Origin: Colias croceus
Lineage: Eukaryota > Arthropoda > Insecta > Lepidoptera > Pieridae
Assembly: GCF_905220415.1 (NCBI RefSeq)
Contig: NC_059544.1
Span: 4,466,501 to 4,530,500, forward strand
Direction: 5' to 3'
Length of the DNA: 64,000 nt
Each line of letters begins with the position of its first letter. Positions within the stretch are counted from its first letter, which is position 1. Below, piece by piece: positions 35,901 to 44,950 of the stretch. The notes beneath the pieces are model-generated. The model was not told where the DNA came from. It did no database searches and was given only the letters and a program-made list of their open reading frames with translations. The position numbers were made by a program, and so were the translations under genes.

Positions 35901-36392
35901 TATTGCCAAATAATAATCAAATTCAAAAAAAGAGTGTGTGACTTTAATACCCAAAATCGTCGCCTTATTCCATGACGTGACGGTACTGCCATGGAATTGG
36001 AATCTTACTCTCAACGCGCCTAGAGAATTTCACATCAATAAGTTTTAATTTCAATATAGAGTAAATTATTTTAACTTAATGGAGCCATCCTCTTTAAGTG
36101 TTCCATTTGCATCTTTCAGCTTATAATTTTCAACACGACGGGGAACAAAATTCAACGTAGTTATAGTAGTCTCCTTTTAATTTATGTTTCAGTAAAGAAC
36201 GTCATTAAAATTTACATAGAAGGCAATTAAAACACGTAAAATCTCTTTATCGTAGTTTAAATTTCGCGGGATAAAAATAACTTTACTAATTTTAATCGTC
36301 AATTTCTGAACATAAACAAATAATAAAAGCAACGTTTAAAAAGTTTACTCACCCACAAAGGCAGCACAAACTAATATAATTTTAAACAACAT
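32915..36392 (-). CDS. lipase-like protein without catalytic serine (GFDLG), tandem copy 2
   Basis: Six exons: 36392-36353, 35826-35745, 34780-34635, 34062-33817, 33577-33235, 32975-32915; all phases match, 305 aa, TAA stop. Signal peptide at the start (MLFKIILVCAAFV). Family blocks: TIIVHGHEG (about 70-78), VIVVDWSQYS, VGFDLGAHVVGY, RITGLDPAG and CCHNRAWEYF. Aspartate 150 stands where the nucleophilic serine should be; Asp174 and His238 remain. It is intact and closely similar to the 27486-29677 gene, with the same intron positions, so this is a local duplicate pair. The elbow substitutions differ (Gly versus Asp) while the Phe before them is shared. So serine loss probably preceded the duplication and the residue then changed again. 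Probably secreted; catalysis not expected. Introns carry Helitrons (34347, 34817) and a LINE tail (35406). Confidence 0.92.
33150..33170. repeat. short AAAG microsatellite
   Basis: About four tandem GAAA units between the last two exons of the second pseudo-lipase. Confidence 0.7.
34347..34493 (-). mobile_element. Helitron-like element, 40594-type
   Basis: Plus-strand view starts A|CTAGCTTACCGCCCGCGG, then CTTCGCCCGCTTTGTCTAAA, CTTCCTCTTGAATCAC and ends near AGAGAAAGCGACTT. Same subfamily as 40594 and 50564. In intron 3 of the second pseudo-lipase. Confidence 0.65.
34817..35075 (-). mobile_element. Helitron-like element, 13164-type, with internal insert
   Basis: Begins A|CTAGTTATGTCCCGCGC, has TTTAAGCGTGATCATA, ATCCTCGATTTATGGGTGAT and AAATCGGACCAGTAATTTC, matching the 13164 copy but interrupted in the middle by unrelated AT-rich DNA. 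The far end is not clear. Confidence 0.5.
35406..35543 (+). mobile_element. LINE 3'-end fragment with TAAA tail
   Basis: GTTGGTTGCCTGG, GTGATAAGGCCGCC, CTGTGCTGTGTCTTC, GGCAGTACAATAAAGT and then tandem TAAA units. Reverse copy at 7789-7932. Confidence 0.65.
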
Positions 36393-37779
36393 CTTGAATA
36401 GCGTTTAGGAACTTGTATTAAAATGTGTTGGTTATGAAAAAACTTTCGCTATTTATGTTGATTTCTTAGAGATAATTGTAATAGATAGTATTGATAAACT
36501 TAATCCACAGTTAAACAAATCTTTCGTTAACCGGATCAATCCCTTTGATGCTCAAGTATATTGGTCTACGATAAGATAGTAATCAATTAGTTTTGATAGT
36601 TTTCGGTGATTTAAAACTTTGTAGTTAAATAGGACAAAACTATTTACGGTTAAAAATGTTATTTTATCGTTATAAAAGGTATACCGCTGTTGATAAGAAT
36701 CTCTGTTGCAATTTGAAGTCATACGTTTTTCTCTTTTGATTATTAAAGTATGATTTTGCAATAAGTGTTTTTTTAAATTACTTTCTGAATGGTATGTAAA
36801 ACAAAAAATAATGAATAATATAATCTATAATAATAATATATCACATGACTATCTTTAAAACCATTAATGTACGCTCTTTTAGATTCCTTTATTATCTTAC
36901 GAACGATAATGAGATACAAATAAAAAATTAAGCACGCAAAGGCTCGAAAGTTATTGTCACTGACCATTACATCGGCTGTCAATCGCTTAACTCTTAATTT
37001 TTCAAACCTAGCATTATAATAAGTCAAGAAATGTTAAATGAATCAACTAATTAAGTACATATACTAAGTCTTTAATAGGGATAACCTGAGAAATTCCTAA
37101 GTTTTGAAACACTGGCTATGCTATATAATTTACGTATGTTTCGTGTACGCTATTGTGTGTTCTCCAATTAAATAAGTAACCCTTCCACTTCCTAGCATCT
37201 AATTCCATTAGATTTGATTGAAATTAATATAACTAATTATTGAGATGGAGTGTTTATGGCATGATTTTTGTAATAATTATCTCAATTCCACATACATTGA
37301 TAAATACAGTGTTTCATATTAATCAGTTATATTCGTTATAGTATTTGTTTTAATGCATTATTTCAATAATTATAGGTCAATAGGTTCGGTATGACGCATA
37401 CAGCTGGATATTTGGCATAACTTGGCCATTACTCGTCCAACTTGTGTAACTTATGCGAGCTACTCACTTACTGACCCAAAATTACTTGGCAAAGGATAGA
37501 CACGTCTTAGCATATCATCTAATTGATATTACCAAAATTTTTATACTTAAATACTTAGAACCGAACATTTTTATATAATTTAAGAAGAAATAGTTGCGGA
37601 CAACGTAAGTGATTTGTGTTCCGGGAAATCTGTCCCAAAACTAAGTACATAGAATAAAATATATGTATATAAAAAAAATTAAAGTTCATGCACATACTAT
37701 AAGATTTTAAATTAATATTTTATTATTTACAACAAGACCTCCACATTTGTTATAAGAACTTTATGTAACATAGTTGATA
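36393..37779. other. intergenic stretch upstream of the second pseudo-lipase
   Basis: AT-rich. The first few hundred bases should hold the promoter of the minus-strand lipase-like gene. Open frames at 36552-36761 and 36773-37027 (-) show no family features. Nothing else seen. Confidence 0.4.
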
Positions 37780-38020
37780 AACTCGGGTTTAATTCGCTTT
37801 TACAAGGGTCAGTGTTAGGCGCATGCGTGTCAAAGGTCGAGCATTTGCGTCCAATGACGACCGTAGTTTCATGAACGAGTTCACAGATGGGAGTCGCATT
37901 CAGTGCTTGAGCTCTCTCCGCGTAAAACTTTACTAACGGCCAAATTTTGACATCGCCGTGTTAACAGTTGCTGGAGCCAGTTTGTGATTTGATGCAAAGT
38001 TACCGCGTATAGACACAAAA
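37780..38020 (+). promoter_or_regulatory. promoter/5' UTR of the 38021 first exon
   Basis: GC-raised DNA just before a signal-peptide ATG. It contains an NRF-1-like palindrome GCGCATGCG (37819-37827), a CAAAGGTCG hormone-receptor-like half site, CCAAT and an initiator-like ATTCAGTG near 37900. No TATA box stands out. Assignment is by position and composition. Confidence 0.4.
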
Positions 38021-38066
38021 ATGCGGTGGATAGCGGCGGTGGTCCTCTTGAATTTTATTTATTCAG
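38021..38066 (+). CDS. first coding exon with signal peptide, gene unidentified
   Basis: ATG opens a 15-codon signal-like sequence (MRWIAAVVLLNFIYS) and one extra base before a textbook donor (TTCAG|GTAAGTTTT). The start context is ACAAAAATGC. The mature protein must continue in an exon beginning with two codon bases, so this is a partial CDS. One candidate continuation is 44793-44950, where the phase fits and a stop follows; equally, the true next exon may lie outside the window, in which case at least 26 kb of first intron follows. Secreted or single-pass surface protein by signal peptide; family not identifiable from this exon. Confidence 0.6.
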
Positions 38067-41000
38067 GTAAGTTTTAAAGTTTGCGTCTAATTCTCGGCAG
38101 AGAGACCGACGAAATTTTCCAGCGGGTTTTTAATAAAAAATTGCACTCCAGCCAAAACGTTTAAGCTGCGAAAGATTCGAGTCACGTCGCAAATAAACTT
38201 CAAGCAGTCGGACCGTTATCCAGAAATATTTCCTCGATGCTAATGTAACGAGATAGTCCTTTTAACATTTGAAAAGAAATGAAGGAACGAATTGTTTGAT
38301 TAAAAATTAGTTGACTTTGTAATTTTAATCTAATATATAATAATCGTTTATTCTTTATTCGTCACATTTGGTACAAGGACATCACTATATCTTGTTTTCT
38401 TTCTTGAGAGATCTTTTACGTTTCGTTTACTTGTTTTAATTGATATGCTTTTGGTCAAGGGCACATAATATTACTTAGCGTGCAGGAAATATGAGCTGTC
38501 TAATTTAATTAAACGTTTTCACCGTTATATAAAAAATGCTCTGGACGTAGGTATCATAAATTTAAATACCTTAAATGGACCAATATTATGGGAAACAGAA
38601 AATTATTATATTTAAAGTTACAAATTTGAAATATGATATAAGAACATTTTTTTAATCCTAAAAAAGTATGAATACTTTCCTAGCGTTTGATGAAATAGAA
38701 TATAATATTATTCCTTTTTTCTTTTGAACGTCCACGTAACAATGGGCCAGCTATCAGCGTAGTTTTCAAAGGAAAATGATCAGCGCATATATTTTTTACC
38801 TTCTGTTTAAGAGTAATATTGTTGCGACGACTTAATGAAATTTAATTAAAATTAAAATATTTTTTAAATCGTGATTTGCGAATGTGTTTCTGAACGATTG
38901 ATGAAATTGTGGTGCGTTCGCTAGAACCTTATATTTAAAATGTTAATTAAAAATCACTATTTAAATCCTGCGTAACAATTCCACTAACAATAGCACAATC
39001 AAACAAGTGTTATAAGTGATTGAATGTATTCAATTAGTTATTTAAATTGATGATAAATGTTCTATGCGTTAACATAAAATAAATCGCTGTTCTGTATATA
39101 CGGGGAAACGCAATAATCGCTTTATACGAGTCCCGTTGTAATTGGCAGGTCAGTCGGTATGTCAATTATAGTTCGTTCAACTAATGAGGTTACTCACCAA
39201 TAAAATATCATACGAATGACGCGCCTGCTCCAAACTGCAATGGGATATTAAAAAATCGGATATTTTTTGACGAATGTACTTTTTACTAATTGTTATAATT
39301 GGCATTTATGAGCATGCACATTTTACAAGTTAATAAAATAGAGACCGTTAATTTACCAGATCATATTAGCAAAAATAAAATTAAAGCTGACGGTAATTAT
39401 TAACTCATATTAAAACTATTTGTGAAATATTTGTATGAATAAAAAAGTCCTTGCTTATTATTAAAATTTCACGATAACATTTTATTGAAATTTTAACGTT
39501 TCATACATTCAATAGTCTTTCATGATATTTTAATTATCGGAAAAATTTAATGATTCAAATTCCTCATATCGGTATTAATTTTTATCAACACAGAATGTTG
39601 TTGAAAATGTAGAGATTTTCCATTATGTATCGAATTTATTGTATTTCCAATTCCATGAACTATATATGTAATATATTGATACTATGTTTGTACGGGCAAG
39701 TAATGTTTAGTTCCCAAACTTTACACATGTTACAGTGCGGGCGGTCCTGTAACAAGCAATTGCTTGAGGATCTTATACGTTTACATACAAACTGTTAAAC
39801 TGCATTAATTGGATGCTGTTTACACAGAAATTATATTAGTTTATACTCATACGTACCACTAAAAAAATCGTACATCGTTTCAGAGTTGTTACAAGATCTA
39901 AATTAATCTTATATATTCTCCTAAAATATTTTCTCTGACCGATGAAAATATTATATAAATAATATTTATCAACGTTTAAGGAATAAATTATATACGTATG
40001 TAACAAGGGAGTAATAGAAATACATATTCATGTAGGATGTAGCATAGTATCCAGTTGGATCTTCTTTAAAAATGAAGTTTAACTGTTCATAAAACAAATT
40101 CAATATTTGCGTCGTTAAATTGGCACAATGTAATGTAATGAATACACAGACTATGTCACGAATACACAGGCGAGTAATAGTTTTTCATCAGTCGTAAAGT
40201 GGGAGCGGCCGCCTAGCCCAGCAGGACAACGACCTGATAGCCATATTGCTGTTTTACAAAGTCAACAGAAATATATAGGAAATAGTAATGTTTAAGATAG
40301 TGGCCTTTAAACCTTTGCTCTCGGAGTATAGAATGTAATCTATTACGTAATTGGTTATGTCTTACGTTAATTTGGTGGGCATCGATTGTAATAGGATGAT
40401 AATACGTATATAGACTGCTATCGTGCAGGTAGTTAATTTGAAGTTCTGTATTAGAGTTGGTGAGAAAATACACTCTCCTTCCTGATATAATTTTGTAATG
40501 TTATAAAGAGGCGATGACTATTTTTCCGGAAATTGAATGGTTTTTACCTTTGGAATGTATTTTTCTCTTGTATTTTAATCACTAGGTACATAGTAGTCGC
40601 TTTCTCTGTCTCTATGTCCCTTTGTATGCTTAAATCTTTAAAACTACGCAACGGATTTTGATGCGGTTTTTTTAATAGATAGAGTGATTCAAGAGGAAGG
40701 TTTTATTATATAATTTATTAGGTTTTAGACAATGCGGGCGAAGCCGCGGGCGGTAAGCTAGTATGAAATATAACGAAAAATAGCTTAAGTATGATTATGA
40801 TTTGAACACAATATTGTACCTAGTGGATTTCTACGTAGCACGTTGTCGTTAAACCGGAAAGTCTGAAGACGATCCTTGGTGGAACTTATAAAAAGCCTGG
40901 GTCTTTCAGACTACAAAATATTGAGATTGTCTTTTTTTACATAAAGAAAACTCACGGCGTGTTCAAAACTATAAAGTTGTCAGCAAAATCCTCATACTTA

Positions 41001-42898
41001 CAAGTTATAAGAGAATCAGAACCGTACAGCGTCTTTATAAAAAAAAACTTTCTTTTATTTATCTATACGAAAGAACAAAAACAAAATATATCAATTGCTT
41101 GGTTCGTTGCATTGTGAGAAACGGCTTTTTAGAGGATTTTAGAGTGGCACACAGCGCTCGGGCTTAAAAGAGCTCTTTTAATACCGTGAAAAAGTGGCCT
41201 TATTTCGCTGCATTGCTTATTGTGAGGAAGGGTTTGGAGTGCCAATAATGCAATAAAAAGGGAATGTATTCTATCTCAGTGTTTACTTGCAATAAATGCT
41301 GTAACAATCATTTTATTCGCGAGTTAGTGTAGGTAAGTTTAAGTAGGTCAATGCTAATTGTATAATAGATAAAAAGGATATTAATGTGCGCAGTATGTTC
41401 TATGAAAGTGTTGTCATCAAATAATCACGTGGTTAGTATAGTCGGGTGTCAATGTGCTCCAATTCGTACATTTAAGTGAATTTTTGTGTAAATGTAATCA
41501 GCTGATTGCTAGATCGCTAATTAATGAAGCGGAAACGAAATTATGGGCGTACCTTTTTGGACCTAATTATTTATTTGCCTATTATGCTAATTATAAATGA
41601 TCGTGTTATGGAATGTTACATGCAAGAATTATGTAATTATACTTTACGTTATGAAAGGTGAAATTGCCGAATAGTTTGCTTTAGTATTTTTTAGCATTCA
41701 ACCAGTTTTCTATTATATTTTGCGCTTTTTACATAAAGTAGTAAAAAATTCGAAATATAAATAATAATATTTTTAAGCATTCTTTTTAAAGTGTTATTAC
41801 AAACAGAATATAGGTACATCTTCTTATTATAATTCTTGCATGTTCGTCCGTTGTCGTCTGTCGTCTGTCCGTTAGTTGTCCAATGTTGCAAAATTAAAAT
41901 TACGTCATATTACAACATACCTAGTTCAATAATTAACTTCACTTAACCGTGTAGTTAATTATTGCTTTATAATTGACTATGGAATTTGCATCAATAGATA
42001 TATCTATAAATCTGGAGGCGCATTCATGATAATCCTCGTCAGGCACTCGAAGCGAGTTAACGACGTGCTTATAGCAGAAGTGATCATTATCGTTTGTGGA
42101 CGAACTATCCTACAGTTAATGTACATAGAAGTTCATAGAACTAGCTATGGCCCGCTAAGTCGCTCGTATTGAACTTTTAATAAACACTTTGGAATTGAAG
42201 ATATTCCTCTGAGAGTCTATTCTACAGATGTATAATTCAGTAATTAAATGGGATGTTATCACCTAATAGTTAACGTCTAATTACTTTCTATAATTAATAA
42301 TTAATTTAAATATAAACAACGTACCTATAGCAGCTGAGGTATTGCCTCAAATCATTGAAATCTCTGAATAGGCTAATAATAGATGTTGTCAAGCGTGTTA
42401 AGAATTAAATAAACTTTTTTATAAGTTTACTAAATCAAAAATTTTTCGTCCAAAAATTCAGTAGTACTATATTATAATATTATGATAGAAGCTATAATTG
42501 CAGATACATTTATTCAGAGTAATGAAAAATGTATTATACCAATTTAAAATTTAAATATCCAAAATATAAGATTCAATGCAGCACATAACGAACACCTGTT
42601 GAACTGAAATTGAACAATTTTTGAGAACGTATTATATAAAGGTATCTCTATAGAAGTATAGAAGATAATACCGAAGCCTTAGATTGTAGTAGCTATTCTG
42701 GTCTGTATTTTATACAATAAAGGGACGTTTTGTCCACGTAATTCATTTAATATTGAATTTCTCGTGGCTTTTTTGGAAGGATCGGAACTATAATAATGTA
42801 ATAAAATGATGGAATAGACGGGCGTAAAGGTATTTATAGTATCAATCAGGATTTAATATACCTACCTATGTTTATATTTTGGTTTCAAATCAAAATAT
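38067..42898. other. gene-free stretch, probably first-intron DNA
   Basis: AT-rich, with one Helitron (40594-40761) and no exon I can support. An 86-codon minus-strand frame at 40213-40473 has no family features. Confidence 0.4.
40594..40761 (+). mobile_element. Helitron-like element
   Basis: AGTCGCTTTCTCTGTCTC start region, ACGCAACGGATTTTGATGCG, GAGTGATTCAAGAGGAAGG, hairpin GCGGGCGAAGCCGCGGGC and CTAG|T end. Defines the subfamily that also includes 34347 and 50564. The 5' boundary is approximate. Confidence 0.7.
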
Positions 42899-43108
42899 TA
42901 TGGGAGACATGCATAGAGTTTATATATATCATATTGTGTACAGGCCGGCGCATTCTTTTTCATAATCAGAGCGCATTCTAAATTTCAATTTCAACATTAG
43001 AATTCTGATTGGTTTTGTTTTTGGTCGATTTTTGTATAAATACGGATATTGTGTGCAAAATAAAATCATTACGATCAGTATCGTCTTTGAGTTCACAACC
43101 CCTCTACA
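42899..43108 (+). repeat. 5' LTR
   Basis: Starts TATGGGAGACATGC and ends CCTCTACA. Contains TATAAATA-like TGTATAAATACGG and an AATAAAATC polyadenylation motif, so promoter and 3' processing signals are both present. Confidence 0.85.
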
Positions 43109-43273
43109 GTTGGTGACCCCGACGGAGCAAAAAGAAAACATGGAAGAAAAAGACTAACAACACCATGAAGAAAAGCACTGCGAGCTGGCCCCCGTCTCCA
43201 TCCAGTCCAGGCTGCTACCATCTTTTACAGAGACTGCCTACCGAACCAAGCACATAAAAAGAAGAACGACAAG

Positions 43274-43600
43274 ATGCCTATCGAATGGACTACTGCAGCA
43301 ATTGAAGCTTTTGAGAAATGCCGACAAAGCATCACAGAAGCGACAACATTATGTTTTCCCATTCCTGGCTGCTCCCTTGCCATCATGACTGACGCCTCGG
43401 GTCATAGTCTCGGCGCTGTACTTCAACAAAAGATTGAGAACCGTTGGAAACCGCTAGCCTTATTCTCTAAAGCAATGAGTGCTACGCAATGTCGCTACAG
43501 CGTGTATTTTCGCGAATTATTAGCAATATACGCGGCTGTATTACATAAGTCAATTCTGTTCGAGTATCAAGTACATCAAAGGAGAAGAGAACACAGTCGC
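43274..43600 (+). pseudogene. gypsy RNase H remnant
   Basis: Frame begins MPIEWTTAAIEAFEKC and reaches MTDASGHSLGAVLQQ and FRELLAIYAAV, the first acidic sites of retroelement RNase H. The domain is then cut by a deletion and a frameshift near 43550-43580. The C-terminal RNase H piece (YIKGEENTVADALSRI) follows in another frame. Confidence 0.75.
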
Positions 43601-43928
43601 CGACGCGTTGTCACGCATCGAAGAGATCCAATGCCCTAATGTAATCGACTACAAGCAGTTAGCCATCGACCATAGTAACGACGAAGAGCTCAGAAAGTTA
43701 AAAACTCAAACAAATTTAACATTCGGTGAAGTCTCGCTACCCAGACTCGATCGACCAATCACGTGCGAGCTATCAAGCGCATCGCCCCGTCCCTTTCTAC
43801 CGAAGGCATACCGTTATATGGCATTTAACGCTCAACACGGACTATGCCACCCTGGTATTAGAGCTACTCGGAAGCTAATAACATCGAAGTTTTTCTGGCC
43901 AGCTATGAATAAAGACGCTACGTTATGA
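43575..43928 (+). pseudogene. gypsy RNase H end and integrase zinc-binding remnant
   Basis: VADALSRIEEIQ leads into FNAQHGLCHPGIRATRKL and KFFWPAMNKD, the HHCC zinc-binding start of integrase. A TGA stops the frame at 43926-43928 just before the CISCQRAK half of the zinc finger. Confidence 0.75.
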
Positions 43929-44446
43929 GCCAAGTCTTGTATCAGCTGTCAACGAGCAAAAGTTCACCGCACGTCGTCACTCCATTAGCAGAGTTCCCGC
44001 CTTCGCAATGCTTCGAACACATACACATAGATATAGTCGGTCCACTACGACTCTCAAGAGATTACCGATACTGTGTTACCATCATTGATCGTCTTAGAAA
44101 ATGGCCTGAAACAGTTCCAATTCAAGAAATAACTGCCGAAGTCATCGCGAAAGCATTGTACGAGTACTGGATTGCACGCTTCCCTTATGAAGTGCTGAAG
44201 CGCTACGACAAGTACTACCAAATACAGTTACCACTTCGGACTACAGTAGTATCAATTGACAGACTCAAGCCTGCATACATATTAAACGAAGAGGTTGAAG
44301 GTATGGCAAGCTCAGCAGTAGCATCTGCACCTACACCTACGAGTGCTACGTCGTCAGTGCCTGCTACAGACTACAACACGGACAAGGCACGTCCCTACAC
44401 TACAAGAAGTGGACGCGTCGTCAAGAAAAATGTTCGCTTCGCTTGA
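43925..44446 (+). pseudogene. gypsy integrase core remnant fused to C-terminal end
   Basis: The frame contains FEHIHIDIVGPL (first catalytic Asp of the rve core) and YCVTIIDRLRKWPE, then breaks after WIARFPYE and jumps to a C-terminal KRYDKYYQIQ .. VSIDRLKPAY segment. The rest of the catalytic core is deleted. A Ser/Thr/Ala-rich tail ends shortly before the purine tract. Confidence 0.75.
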
Positions 44447-44456
44447 GGGGGGACAC

Positions 44457-44666
44457 TATGGGAGACATGCATAGAGTTTATATATATCATATTGTGTACA
44501 GGCCGGCGCATTCTTTTTCATAATCAGAGCGCATTCTAAATTTCAATTTCAACATTAGAATTCTGATTGGTTTTGTTTTTGGTCGATTTTTGTATAAATA
44601 CGGATATTGTGTGCAAAATAAAATCATTACGATCAGTATCGTCTTTGAGTTCACAACCCCTCTACA
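44457..44666 (+). repeat. 3' LTR
   Basis: Same 210 bp as the 5' LTR with no difference seen on direct reading. Confidence 0.85.
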
Positions 44667-44792
44667 ATATCCTCCAACAAGTTGACAGGGAATATTTCCA
44701 GTTAGAGTCAAGCTATGAGCCCGGAATGAATAATATTACCTGTAGAGCATTTGCTTAATTAATAAACATTATACTTTTTGATTTCATTTTAG

Positions 44793-44950
44793 GATCGCTC
44801 GTGCGTGAAATGCGACTTTCTAGTTCCAACGACCACCTGTGTTCCACAGCACGTATCGCGATGAAATATACTGTTGACAAATGTGCACTTTTAAACGAAA
44901 ACAAAGATTTAATACCTACATATCCTAGCTATAATAATAATAGGAAATAA
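44793..44950 (+). other. possible 3' exon downstream of the retrotransposon
   Basis: A strong acceptor (TTGATTTCATTTTAG) opens a GC-raised segment. In the phase needed by the 38021-38066 exon it reads GSLVREMRLSSSNDHLC, then 35 further codons to TAA. In another frame the first part reads DRSCVKCDFLVPTTTC and stops at TGA. Neither is recognised. A second open piece just upstream (44690-44758, ends NITCRAFA then TAA) also follows a fair acceptor. It could be an exon, or chance. Confidence 0.2.

Larger units (their letters stand above)
42899..44666 (+). mobile_element. internally deleted Ty3/gypsy-type LTR retrotransposon
   Basis: Two LTRs of 210 bp (42899-43108, 44457-44666) read identical base for base. 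A tRNA primer-binding site (TGGTGACCCCGAC, from 43111) follows the first, and a purine tract (GAGGGGGGACA, 44445 on) precedes the second. The 4-bp flank ATAT (42895-42898, 44667-44670) fits a target duplication. Between the LTRs only 1.35 kb remains: gag, protease and reverse transcriptase are absent, and RNase H and integrase survive as broken pieces. Identical LTRs mean recent insertion, while the broken frames mean it had to be mobilised in trans. Confidence 0.85.

Noticed and set aside
43274..44446. Host gene for a protease- or integrase-like protein
   Set aside because: Frames lie between two identical LTRs and are broken; retrotransposon remnants.
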